A stretch of DNA of 64,000 nucleotides, taken from assembly GCF_017571475.1 (NCBI RefSeq), contig NZ_JAGETW010000008.1:62001-126000 (forward strand). The letters are read 5' to 3'. Below the pieces are notes generated by a model. The model saw only the letters and a list, made by a program, of their open reading frames with translations. It was not told the origin of the DNA and ran no database searches. A program made the position numbers and the translations under genes. Positions 42,237-50,896 of this stretch are shown piece after piece (within the stretch, counting starts at the first letter, position 1; each line of letters opens with the position of its first letter). Source of the stretch: Thiomicrorhabdus sp. 6S3-12 (GTDB taxonomy: Bacteria > Pseudomonadota > Gammaproteobacteria > Thiomicrospirales > Thiomicrospiraceae).

Positions 42237-42836
42237 ATGAGTATGGATACCGAAGAGTTACAGAGTTTGATCGCTTCCCGCAGAACTTGTTATCTGTTTA
42301 ACCCGAAAGAAACCATGCCGCTACTGGACGATGCCGTTTATCGTTGTTTAAATGCTGCTATCTGGGCTCCAAATCATAAATTAACCCAGCCATGGCGCTT
42401 TTGGGTTTTAGGCGCTCAGAGCCAGTCTGAATTGGCCGAAGTTTATGCGCAGTTGAGAGCAGACAGCCGTGCAGAACCGCAAAGTGAAGCGCATCAATCG
42501 ATTTATCAGGCAGCTATCGAAAGATTTCAAAAGTTTCCGCGGATCCTTCTGGTAGGGCAGGTACTGGATAGCGATGAGATACGGCGAAAAGAAGATTATG
42601 CGGCCTGTGCCTGTGCGATTCAGAATCTTCAGCTGATGGCCTGGCAGCAGGGAATCGGTGTACAGTGGAGTACCGGACCGATTTTACAGTCGGATGTCAC
42701 TTACCGTATGCTGGGTGAGTCTAGAGATAAGGTTGAATTGATCGGTGCACTCTATATGGGATATCTGAAAGGTGACTGTAATACCCAGAATGCTAAACGC
42801 AAACCGGTTGAAGAGGTCAGCCGCTGGTTGCCTTAA
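42237..42836 (+). CDS. Nitroreductase-family FMN oxidoreductase
   Basis: A 199-residue protein of the compact nitroreductase type (YdjA-like): SRRTCYLFNP at the FMN-binding N-terminus, NAAIWAPNHKLTQPWRFWVL, and DYAACACAIQNLQLMAWQQGIGVQWSTG. Such enzymes are FMN-dependent NAD(P)H oxidoreductases with broad quinone or nitro-compound activity; the physiological substrate here is unknown. GGAGGG lies six bases before ATG 42237. It stands alone, directly right of the candidate origin. Confidence 0.88.
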   Translation: MSMDTEELQSLIASRRTCYLFNPKETMPLLDDAVYRCLNAAIWAPNHKLTQPWRFWVLGAQSQSELAEVYAQLRADSRAEPQSEAHQSIYQAAIERFQKFPRILLVGQVLDSDEIRRKEDYAACACAIQNLQLMAWQQGIGVQWSTGPILQSDVTYRMLGESRDKVELIGALYMGYLKGDCNTQNAKRKPVEEVSRWLP

Positions 42837-42920
42837 AGTTTGAGCTTTGAGGTTGGAGAAAAATAGGCGCTCTTAGCCGGAGTAGGGCCGTTTAGAGTGA
42901 ATTTTCGGCCAACCGTCGTA

Positions 42921-43283
42921 TTACAGCTTGATCATGTCCTCGTCTTCGAAGACCGGTGAATTATTCTGGTTCATGTGGCGCAATTTCTTTTTAAACAGCA
43001 TGATGTTCTGTACCGGTTCCGGCAGATCGGTAATCAGCATCACATCGCGATCGATCAGAATCTGAATGATATCTTCGATGGAACGGATCATTTTAAGGTC
43101 AAGGGTTTGCAGAAGTTCTTGGATTAACTCCTGAGAGTTCTCGGATTGGGCGATGAAATGACTGACCTGCGGGTCGTTAAGACTAATCTCCTCAAACCCT
43201 TCTTTAGGATGAAATTCAATATCGGTAATATTTTCCGAAGCGTCTTTTTTCACATAGAGCATAAGATTATCCTTTGCCGTCAT
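42921..43283 (-). CDS. Conserved small protein of unknown function
   Basis: A 120-residue acidic soluble protein. The first strand-like segment LMLYVKKDASENITDIEF followed by NDPQVSHFI and a helical remainder resembles short proteins that databases often mislabel as tryptophan synthase beta subunit, but no catalytic motif of that enzyme is present. It is 27 bases downstream of the acetolactate synthase gene, so it is probably co-transcribed. I do not assign a function. Confidence 0.7.
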   Translation of the reverse strand: MTAKDNLMLYVKKDASENITDIEFHPKEGFEEISLNDPQVSHFIAQSENSQELIQELLQTLDLKMIRSIEDIIQILIDRDVMLITDLPEPVQNIMLFKKKLRHMNQNNSPVFEDEDMIKL

Positions 43284-43310
43284 TTTGGAATATCTGACAG
43301 GCTATTGTTT

Positions 43311-44954
43311 TTAGTCTTCGATTTCAGAGAGGACATTACCCAACAAAGTCGTTAAGCGGTCATTTTCCGAGTAATCTACCGGGCAGTCAATAACAGTCAC
43401 TGTCGGTGTTTTAAGCGCTTTTTTCAGGCTGGGGAGCAACTCTTCGGCAGAGTTGATTCGCACGCCTTCGGCACCGAAGGATTTAGCATAATCAACGAAA
43501 TTCGGGTTATTGAAATCGATATAGGCGGAACGGCCATAACGTCTCTGCTGTTTCCATTCGATCAGGCCGTACTGGCTGTCGTTCCAGATCAGGATAACGA
43601 TAGGGGTTTGACAGCGTAGTGCGGTTTCGATTTCCTGAGAATTCATCATAAAACCGGCATCGCCGGTAACGGCGACAACCGCGCGGTTAGGGTAAGCCAG
43701 TTTGGCAGCAACGGCACCGGGAACGGCGATTCCCATGCCGGCAAACCCGTTGGAGATAATACAGGTGTTTGGCAGATCGCAGCGGAACATACGCGCCATC
43801 CACATCTTATGGGCGCCGACATCGCAGATTGCGATATCTTCCGAGTTCATAGCGGTACGCAGATCCCAGACGATCTTTTGCGGCAGCATCGGCCAGGCAT
43901 CACTGCGCGAACAACGGTTCATTTCATCAATCATCGCTTCGCGCAGGGAAAAATTAATTTCGGTGTCAGTGATCGGTTCGCTGATCGCATTACCGAGCGC
44001 TTTCAGGTTAGCGCCGACATTTCCAATCAGTTCGACTGCCGGAATATAGCTGTTATCGACTTCGGCCTTTTTCGTATCGATATGGATAATGGTATGAGAG
44101 CGGTTTGGATTCCATAGGTGCGGGTGGTATTCGACCATATCGAAGCCGACGCAGATAATCAGGTCGGCTTTGGCGAAGCCACCGTTTTCATAGTCGCCTT
44201 TCTGCAGACCCGCGGTACCGACTGCCATCGGGTTGTAGAAAGGAATAGCGCCCTTAGCCATGAAAGTGTTTACTACGGGGATTTTATGGCGTTCTACGAA
44301 GTGCAGTATATCGTCGGTTGCTTGTCCGCGTACGGCGCCGTTACCGACCAGAATCAAGGGGCATTTTGCCTGTTTAATCAAGTCGGCCGCTTTGGCCAGT
44401 AGTTCACGATCGGCGAAAGTCAGGCGGTTTTCCGAAAATGGCAGGGGGCGCTCGGAGGTTTCCATCTCGGTGATGTTTTCCGGAAGGTCGATAAAGGTCG
44501 CCCCCGGTTTTTCCGCCTGCGCCAGTTTAAAGGCTTTACGGACAACTTCCGGAATGGTTTCCGGTTCCAGAACCTGAGTCGCATATTTGGTAATCGGTTT
44601 GAACATACTCACCAGATCGACGACCTGATGCGATTCCTTGTGCATACGGGTCGTGGCCGCCTGGCCGGCAATAGCGACCAATGGGGCGTTATCCATATTC
44701 GCGTCGGCAACACCGGTTACCAGGTTGGTGGCTCCCGGTCCGAGCGTTGACAGACAGACTCCGGGCTTTCCGGTCAGACGTCCGTATACATCGGCCATAA
44801 ATGCTGCACCCTGTTCATGTCGGGTGGTAATGAATTCGATTTCGGAGTCGAGAAGGCTGTCCATCAGATCCAGGTTTTCTTCTCCGGGAATTCCGAAAAT
44901 ATATTCGACTTCTTCATTTTCCAAACATTCGACAAACAGTTTAGCGGCTTTCAT
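43311..44954 (-). CDS. Acetolactate synthase large subunit, catabolic-like (TPP-dependent)
   Basis: A 547-residue thiamine-diphosphate enzyme that would join two pyruvates into acetolactate. The catalytic glutamate lies in TTRHEQGAAFMADVYGR, and the TPP motif begins GDAGFMMNSQEIETALR and continues to IWNDSQYG. It has no adjacent regulatory small subunit (ilvH/ilvN), and the sequence is closer to AlsS-like single-subunit enzymes than to IlvB. No acetolactate decarboxylase is seen nearby, so the product may feed either valine/leucine synthesis or acetoin formation. It is followed by a small unknown protein on the same strand. Confidence 0.88.
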   Translation of the reverse strand: MKAAKLFVECLENEEVEYIFGIPGEENLDLMDSLLDSEIEFITTRHEQGAAFMADVYGRLTGKPGVCLSTLGPGATNLVTGVADANMDNAPLVAIAGQAATTRMHKESHQVVDLVSMFKPITKYATQVLEPETIPEVVRKAFKLAQAEKPGATFIDLPENITEMETSERPLPFSENRLTFADRELLAKAADLIKQAKCPLILVGNGAVRGQATDDILHFVERHKIPVVNTFMAKGAIPFYNPMAVGTAGLQKGDYENGGFAKADLIICVGFDMVEYHPHLWNPNRSHTIIHIDTKKAEVDNSYIPAVELIGNVGANLKALGNAISEPITDTEINFSLREAMIDEMNRCSRSDAWPMLPQKIVWDLRTAMNSEDIAICDVGAHKMWMARMFRCDLPNTCIISNGFAGMGIAVPGAVAAKLAYPNRAVVAVTGDAGFMMNSQEIETALRCQTPIVILIWNDSQYGLIEWKQQRRYGRSAYIDFNNPNFVDYAKSFGAEGVRINSAEELLPSLKKALKTPTVTVIDCPVDYSENDRLTTLLGNVLSEIED

Positions 44955-45120
44955 TATGGCTTCCAGAAAGGTGGTTAGGGCCCTCAGGGCTTAATTCGAT
45001 TAATTTCGTGTTGCAACGAAATTGAGGTTTTATTATCAGGTTTTCAAATGTAAATGACTAGGGCGGATGCGATATTCCTGAAGTTTTCTTGATTTGTCAC
45101 GGATATCGGCAAATAGGGAT

Positions 45121-45161
45121 AAAAAAAGAGACTAAAAATCTAGGTAAGTTTTAGTCTCTTT
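45121..45161 (-). terminator. Rho-independent terminator of the ccs-dsbA operon
   Basis: Thirteen-base perfect arms AAAGAGACTAAAA and TTTTAGTCTCTTT around an 11-base loop; on the minus strand the stem is followed by further T. It lies 25 bases past the dsbA stop. Confidence 0.9.
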
Positions 45162-45186
45162 GATAAGGTCTTCGCTGAAGAGGGGG

Positions 45187-45810
45187 TTACATTTCGATAA
45201 GTTGATCGATAACCTGCCACAACTCCTTGCGGCTACCGGCCATCGGTACGTCGGTCAGATATTTACCGTTGACGATCAGAGCCGGAACGCCTTCGACTTC
45301 ATAATCCCGGGTCAGTTTTCCGGCTTGGCGAATTTTCTGATCGACGCTGAAGCCGGTATAGGTATCAATAAACTTCTGCTTTTCAACACCGAACTGGGTG
45401 TAAAAATCGCCTAGAGCGTCAACGCTGAACAGAGGCTTGCGGTCGCGGTGAATGGCATGGAAAAAAGCCTCATGGGACTGCTCCAGAATACCCAGCTCCT
45501 GAGCCGTGTAGAAAACGCGAGCCATAAATATCCAGTTCGGGTTATTGAATACCACCGGCATGCGCTCAAACTCGACATCCGCCGGCTTATGTTTAAGCCA
45601 CTCGTTCAGGCTGTCTTCCAGATGATAGCAGTGCGGGCAACCGTAACCGAATACTTCGACGACTTTCTTTTTCGCGGGTGCGATTGACTGTGGTTTTTTC
45701 AATACTTTGTAGTGAACACCGGTCATTAATTCCATTTGTGCCCAGGTGTTTGGCGCCAGTAGCGCCAGGCCGCTCAGGCCGATTGATTGCAGGAATAGAC
45801 GACGATTCAT
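45187..45810 (-). CDS. dsbA: Thiol:disulfide interchange protein DsbA
   Basis: A 207-residue periplasmic oxidase that introduces disulfides into exported proteins. The active site is CPHC (C58-C61, in FGYGCPHCYHLE), and the cis-proline loop is VEGVPALIVNGKY. I used ATG 45810 because AAGGAG lies eight bases upstream; a longer open frame lacks one. The signal peptide begins MNRRLFLQSIGLSGL, which looks like a twin-arginine motif rather than the usual Sec/SRP signal. It is the last gene of resB-ccsA-dsbA, fitting the need for cysteine redox control in cytochrome c assembly. Confidence 0.94.
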   Translation of the reverse strand: MNRRLFLQSIGLSGLALLAPNTWAQMELMTGVHYKVLKKPQSIAPAKKKVVEVFGYGCPHCYHLEDSLNEWLKHKPADVEFERMPVVFNNPNWIFMARVFYTAQELGILEQSHEAFFHAIHRDRKPLFSVDALGDFYTQFGVEKQKFIDTYTGFSVDQKIRQAGKLTRDYEVEGVPALIVNGKYLTDVPMAGSRKELWQVIDQLIEM

Positions 45811-45820
45811 GCCAATCTCC

Positions 45821-46999
45821 TTATAGCTCACCGTAAGAATGCAGACCCGACAGGAACATGTTTACGCCGAGGAAAGCGAAGGTGGTGATCAACAAACCGA
45901 TAAATGCCCACCAGGCCATCGGCGTTCCGCGCCAGCCTTTACTCATGCGAATATGTAGCCAGGCTGCGTAGTTTAGCCACACGATCAGTGCCCAGGTCTC
46001 TTTCGGATCCCAAGACCAGTAACCACCCCAGGCTTCCGCGGCCCACATGGCGCCCAGAATCGTGGCGATTGTGAAGAAAGCAAAACCAAGCGAGATGACC
46101 TTGTACATCAGGTCGTCCATCATCTCCAGAGAAGGCATTTTGGCTGCAAAGGAGCTGTTCGGGTTCTTCTGTAGAGAGCGGTTGGTAAGCAGGTAAGCGA
46201 TCCCGATCATGGCGGCAATCGAGAAGGCACCGTAACCGATAAAGTTAGCCGGAACATGGATCTTCATCCAGTAACTCTTCAAAGCCGGAACCAGTGGTTG
46301 AATTTCGTGCGCACCACGATCGAAGTGGTACCAAAGCAGGAAGGCAACTGCGGAACTGATGACCAGCATGACAAAACCGCCCAGAGCACGGGTTTTGTAT
46401 TTCTGTTCGTAGTACAGGTAAATCAGACCGGTCAGTACGATAAACAGAATAAAGACTTCGTACAGGCTGCTGACCGGGATATGACCGTAATCGACATTAA
46501 TAATGTAGGATTCGCGCCAACGTACCATCATACCGACCAGACCGAAAACGACACCGGCCCAGACCAGTGTGGTAGCGGTTTTTGCGGTAAATTGGGATTT
46601 ATTGATCAGAGCGAAGAAGTAGGTCGCAGTGGCCAGAACAAACAATGCGCTCATCCACATAATCGCAGATTGGCTGGAAACCAGGAACTTCAGGAAAAAC
46701 GCCTGTTCATTCGCGGTAATGACATTGCCGTGATTGTGGTAACTCCACAGCGCGACCAGTGTCATACCGGCAACCCAGTAAGTCATCTGCATCAGACTCG
46801 GCCAGAAGCGCCCCAGCCAGATCATTGCAACGGCCGTTCCAGCCAGAATTCCTACTTCATACACATCCATCAGGCTGCCGTACTGCATATAGGAGTAGAC
46901 GCTGCCTAGAATAACAAAGGCAATCCAGATGAAGTCTTTAATTCCGTAAGGTCTTTTTTCTTCTTCTTGGAGAGAATCCATAATCGTTTGAGTCTGCAT
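45821..46999 (-). CDS. ccsA: System II cytochrome c biogenesis protein CcsA (ResC)
   Basis: A 392-residue membrane protein with about eight helices and the haem-handling tryptophan-rich WWD motif (AWGGYWSWDPKETWALIVW). Histidines flanking this loop coordinate haem in the CcsBA synthase. With the ResB partner encoded 13 bases upstream it forms the enzyme that attaches haem to apocytochromes c on the periplasmic side. ATG 46999 has AGGT upstream; ATG 46981 is an alternative. The dsbA gene follows after 10 bases. Confidence 0.94.
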   Translation of the reverse strand: MQTQTIMDSLQEEEKRPYGIKDFIWIAFVILGSVYSYMQYGSLMDVYEVGILAGTAVAMIWLGRFWPSLMQMTYWVAGMTLVALWSYHNHGNVITANEQAFFLKFLVSSQSAIMWMSALFVLATATYFFALINKSQFTAKTATTLVWAGVVFGLVGMMVRWRESYIINVDYGHIPVSSLYEVFILFIVLTGLIYLYYEQKYKTRALGGFVMLVISSAVAFLLWYHFDRGAHEIQPLVPALKSYWMKIHVPANFIGYGAFSIAAMIGIAYLLTNRSLQKNPNSSFAAKMPSLEMMDDLMYKVISLGFAFFTIATILGAMWAAEAWGGYWSWDPKETWALIVWLNYAAWLHIRMSKGWRGTPMAWWAFIGLLITTFAFLGVNMFLSGLHSYGEL

Positions 47000-47012
47000 A
47001 TTCGTTACCTAC

Positions 47013-49025
47013 TTATGCTTGTTTACTAATGTTTTGAATTTGTTCGACAATTTTGTCAAATTCGGTTTTTGCTTCCGGCAGGTTTTTATTGTCTTTACCT
47101 GCCAGAGTCAGTTCAAGTCGCTCGTTTTCCGGTTTGATGTTGATCCACAGTCGTCTCTGACGAACGTAGAACATAAAGAAGACACCGATTGTCAGCAGGG
47201 CGCTTCCGAAGTAAACCACATCTTTACCAGGAGATTTGGTGATCTGAAGACCGGTCGCCTGAATCTCTCTGAAGCTGGTGATATCAAAGTACATCGGCGG
47301 TCCGTATTTCGACAGACTGGAAACAACGGTTAACGCATCTTCAAACCAGGTTTTATCGAAATCCGGAATATCTTCCTGATGCGATTTAATCACACCTTCT
47401 TCTTTCAGAAGCTCAAGATAAGCGCTCTGAAGAGCAAAGGTTGTTTGCGTGAAATAGTAGTCGGAAACTTTTGCCTGCTCAGCTTCCGGTACGCTCTTTT
47501 TAACAAAATCGGAAATACCGGCGAAACCTGTCTGGCGGAAGAGTGTCATCAACTGTTCGATCAGACGCATTTGCAACTGATAAGTACGCTGATCCATGCC
47601 TTCAGCCATAGGATACTGCTGTTGGAAGATACGACGGACTTTTTGCGGATCGTTAAGAATCGCCAGGTAATTGAAGAAACGATTTTTCGAACGTTTGGCG
47701 TCTGCCGGAATAAACAGGTAGCGGTAAGGTTCAGCCGGGGAGTTACGCACACCGGTCATAAAGAACCAGCGACCTTCCTGTTCGTTAGGAATCACGTAAT
47801 TTTCATACTCCCACGCCTTACCTTGCTCGTTACGTACCTTAAAGGTGACGGTAGGGCCGTTATTATGGAATTTATGCCCGGTTTCTTTCTGCTCTTCTTC
47901 GCTCAGAGGCACCATATTGAAGTTGCGGAAATCGTTGAATTCCACACGGAATCGGCCGACCGGCGTTTTTAAAGGCTCGACTTTGTTAACAGCCGTTTCC
48001 AGCGCCAGTGGATTAACCATCGGCGACAGCAAAGGGTAAACGTTAATTTTCAGTTCGGTGCCGCCGTCCCCGAAAGAAGACTGATAAATCGCGTAGTTTT
48101 CATAATACAGCGGCTTATTCACTTCGATTGTCTGGCGGATCGGCTCTTCCTGACCCGGAATATAGAGCTCAAGATCACTTTCGTAATTTTTGGGCATACC
48201 GGTATCGTAGTACTGGATGCGGAAATCTTTGTTTACGATGGTAAACGGCAGTTTTTGAACCAGATAACCGTTTTCATAAGGCAGGAAAAGCACGTCGGAT
48301 TTCTGGTTTTCAGCAATATTGACGGTGCCTCGGAAAGAGAGATTCTCTGGGCCGACCCAGGATTTCTGATTAACCTGATCCAGACTTACGGTACGGGTCT
48401 CGGGAAGCAGGTTGCCGGTCAGTTCGCGGTATTTCAGCAGAAGGTTGCTGTCGAGCAGGCCGCCGAAACAGATAATAATGATTGAAACGTGGGTAAAGAT
48501 ATAACCCAGACGGTTCCATTTTCCTTTTAATCCGGCAATCGTGACAGAGCCGTCATCGCGCTGATGGATTTTGGTTTTGTAGCCGTGTTTCTGCATAACG
48601 ACGGAGACGATTTTCTGCTGGTCTTCGGCGCTGATGTTGGTTTCCAGAGTAGTTTGATTCGGTTGGTGTTTTAAAGCGGTCGGCGAGAGTTTCTCGCTGA
48701 ATTGCTTCATGTCCTTAATGAATCCAGGACCGTTGCGAACTACACAGACGGAAGTTGAGAGAAGCAAAAAAACCAGAACCAGAATAAACCAGGCGGCACC
48801 ATAAACATGGAACAGTCCAAGACTGTTAAAAACTTCGGTCCAGAAAGGTCCGAACTTAATAATATAGTCCTGAAAAGACTGGTTCTGCTGTAAAACGGTT
48901 CCGATCACCGAGGCGATCGAAAGCATGACCAACAGTGTTACCGCCAGATTCATCGAACCCAGAAAATTCATTAATATGCTTGGCTTCTTAATAATTTTTG
49001 CGCCAGTTTGATTTTTGCTGTTCAT
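47013..49025 (-). CDS. resB: System II cytochrome c biogenesis protein ResB (Ccs1)
   Basis: A 670-residue membrane protein with three N-terminal helices (GSMNLAVTLLVMLSIASVIGT; FILVLVFLLLSTSVCVV; LGYIFTHVSIIIICFGGL), a long periplasmic domain of about 400 residues, and a last helix near VVYFGSALLTIGVFFMFYV. The opening pattern and SFQDYIIKFGPFW segment are typical of the large proteobacterial ResB. It is the first gene of resB-ccsA-dsbA. Its partner CcsA supplies the WWD domain. Confidence 0.93.
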   Translation of the reverse strand: MNSKNQTGAKIIKKPSILMNFLGSMNLAVTLLVMLSIASVIGTVLQQNQSFQDYIIKFGPFWTEVFNSLGLFHVYGAAWFILVLVFLLLSTSVCVVRNGPGFIKDMKQFSEKLSPTALKHQPNQTTLETNISAEDQQKIVSVVMQKHGYKTKIHQRDDGSVTIAGLKGKWNRLGYIFTHVSIIIICFGGLLDSNLLLKYRELTGNLLPETRTVSLDQVNQKSWVGPENLSFRGTVNIAENQKSDVLFLPYENGYLVQKLPFTIVNKDFRIQYYDTGMPKNYESDLELYIPGQEEPIRQTIEVNKPLYYENYAIYQSSFGDGGTELKINVYPLLSPMVNPLALETAVNKVEPLKTPVGRFRVEFNDFRNFNMVPLSEEEQKETGHKFHNNGPTVTFKVRNEQGKAWEYENYVIPNEQEGRWFFMTGVRNSPAEPYRYLFIPADAKRSKNRFFNYLAILNDPQKVRRIFQQQYPMAEGMDQRTYQLQMRLIEQLMTLFRQTGFAGISDFVKKSVPEAEQAKVSDYYFTQTTFALQSAYLELLKEEGVIKSHQEDIPDFDKTWFEDALTVVSSLSKYGPPMYFDITSFREIQATGLQITKSPGKDVVYFGSALLTIGVFFMFYVRQRRLWINIKPENERLELTLAGKDNKNLPEAKTEFDKIVEQIQNISKQA

Positions 49026-49286
49026 GTTTTGGTGTTTGCCCTTAATCCATCTACAAAACTACGTTGTAAGCCGTTGCGTCTATGCTTTGATCCAATGCTT
49101 TTTCGCAATTTTAAAAGTTCATTTTTGATCAACTTTGTTGCGTTGAAAAATAACCTACTGTTTTTGTGGGTTAATAATGCATTTTTATCGTGTAAACATC
49201 AGTTTTCTGATGGATAGATTCAATTCAAAATAGGATAGAGTATATAATTTTGTAAACAATTGATAAAGTCTTAAAGTTCTCTAACC

Positions 49287-49916
49287 ATGCAGCATCCCCT
49301 ATATCAGAAAGCCCAATATTTAAAGAGTGTGCCGACTCTGGACCTTTGTCCGGAAGATTTGAAATACGAAGTGGCTTTTGCCGGACGTTCCAACGCCGGT
49401 AAATCCAGCGCACTGAATGTTATCACTTCGCAAAAAAGTCTGGCCCGAACCAGTAAAACGCCGGGTCGTACCCAGTTGATTAATTTCTTTGTTCTGGATG
49501 AAGAGCGTGCTTTGGTCGATTTGCCGGGCTACGGTTTTGCCAAGGTCAATGTTAAGGTCAAGCGTGCCTGGGAAGCGGGATTAAGCGAATACATCGAAAA
49601 GCGTCCGCAACTTAAAGGCGTTGTGCTTTTAATGGACTCGCGCATGCCGCCGACGGACATTGATATCACAATGCTCGATTGGACTCAGCATTTAAAGCTT
49701 CCGGTACATATTCTTTTGACCAAATCCGATAAATTGAAAAAAGGTCCGGCCAAAGCAAACCTGCTTAAGTTGAAAAAACTGCTTAAGGAAGAATATCCGC
49801 ATGCGACGGCTCAGCTTTTCTCCTCTCTTAAACGTGAAGGCCTGCTTGAAGTATGGAACAAGTTAGACGAATGGATGGAATATGAACGTCCGGTAAAAAA
49901 CAAACCGCAAAGTTAA
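49287..49916 (+). CDS. engB: Ribosome-assembly GTPase EngB (YihA)
   Basis: A 209-residue GTPase with P-loop GRSNAGKSSALN, the switch II motif DLPGYGFAKV and the base-specificity motif TKSDKL. It acts in 50S subunit assembly and is usually essential. There is no strong ribosome site before ATG 49287. The gene is divergent from resB and lies near polA and dsbA, a neighbourhood also seen in E. coli and Pseudomonas close to the origin. Confidence 0.96.
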   Translation: MQHPLYQKAQYLKSVPTLDLCPEDLKYEVAFAGRSNAGKSSALNVITSQKSLARTSKTPGRTQLINFFVLDEERALVDLPGYGFAKVNVKVKRAWEAGLSEYIEKRPQLKGVVLLMDSRMPPTDIDITMLDWTQHLKLPVHILLTKSDKLKKGPAKANLLKLKKLLKEEYPHATAQLFSSLKREGLLEVWNKLDEWMEYERPVKNKPQS

Positions 49917-49928
49917 CATCCGTGAAAC

Positions 49929-49957
49929 AAAAAAGCCGACATAAAGTCGGCTTTTTT
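49929..49957. terminator. Bidirectional terminator after engB
   Basis: AAAAAAGCCGAC and GTCGGCTTTTTT around ATAAA, with A and T runs on both sides, between convergent genes. Confidence 0.93.
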
Positions 49958-49976
49958 ATTATGCATGATTTGAATT

Positions 49977-50699
49977 TTAGAAGCGGTAACCGGCTTTCAG
50001 GATGAAGTTATTGTTGTCGCCAACCTGATCGTAGCCGACCAGAACGTCGAAAGCGAACAGGTTGATGTTCAAACCGGCTGAGACCTTAACCAGAGTCGGT
50101 TTTTCTTCTTTCAAGTCGGTATTTAGCGTCGGATCGACAATCGAAGAAACCATTCCGATATTGGCGTAAGGCGTGAAGTTTGCAAATCCTTTAGAGACGC
50201 CCAGATCGACACCGAAAGACTGGTAGTCGAGGGCATCCATACCGGAGGCCTTGGTGTATTGTCCGCCTACGGATAGACTAGGGTGCAAAGTTCCGCCTTC
50301 AACGATCGCGTAGCGCAACTCACCGCTAATGGTCGAAGCGTCGCTGTCGGTCAACATATTGTATTGCAGTCCGAGGTCAAAACCACCCGGAAGACCTTTT
50401 TGCGCGTGTACGCTGAGGATATTAACGCGATGGTTGTTATCCGGTGACTGGGAATTCAATTTGAATTGCGATTCCGAAGAAATTGCGCCGATTCCAATAT
50501 CAAACCCCAAAACGCCAAGCGGTTCGCCCGGCAGCATGGTTTTATAGGCAAAAACATTCGTTACGCTTTCCGCAAAGTTGGAAAATTCTTTTTGCGAGGT
50601 CAGGGAGATGCTGTTGATGTCATTGTCACCGGCAAAAGCACTACCGCTGAAGATAGAGCTGATAAGAACAGCCGGTGTAAGAAATCTGCGAACAAACAT
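49977..50699 (-). CDS. Outer-membrane beta-barrel protein, function unknown
   Basis: A 240-residue protein with a signal peptide ending GSAFA at residue 23, followed by amphipathic beta strands and a last strand NNFILKAGYRF that ends in phenylalanine, the usual outer-membrane assembly signal. It resembles small eight- to twelve-strand barrels but no family motif was recognised. It is monocistronic between engB and polA. Confidence 0.75.
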   Translation of the reverse strand: MFVRRFLTPAVLISSIFSGSAFAGDNDINSISLTSQKEFSNFAESVTNVFAYKTMLPGEPLGVLGFDIGIGAISSESQFKLNSQSPDNNHRVNILSVHAQKGLPGGFDLGLQYNMLTDSDASTISGELRYAIVEGGTLHPSLSVGGQYTKASGMDALDYQSFGVDLGVSKGFANFTPYANIGMVSSIVDPTLNTDLKEEKPTLVKVSAGLNINLFAFDVLVGYDQVGDNNNFILKAGYRF

Positions 50700-50896
50700 A
50701 ATGTAACCCCAAAAAATCAGTACGGAATATTTTTCTTTTTTAACAAAGAATATCGAAATTTATAACAACGTATTATATTTTTAATTAATGGCATTAAAAA
50801 GTGAAACTTTACCGCCATGGATTTAAATCTTTTTTTATTGCGATAAAAGTCTGTAATTATAATCTTTGATTATATTTTTTCTTTTTATCAGTCCCA

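Noticed and set aside
50700-50896. A possible Spot 42-like small RNA beside polA, as in E. coli
   Set aside because: The gap is AT-rich and has a T run after GATTTAAATC, but no stable stem-loop with a terminator or Spot 42-like sequence could be seen.
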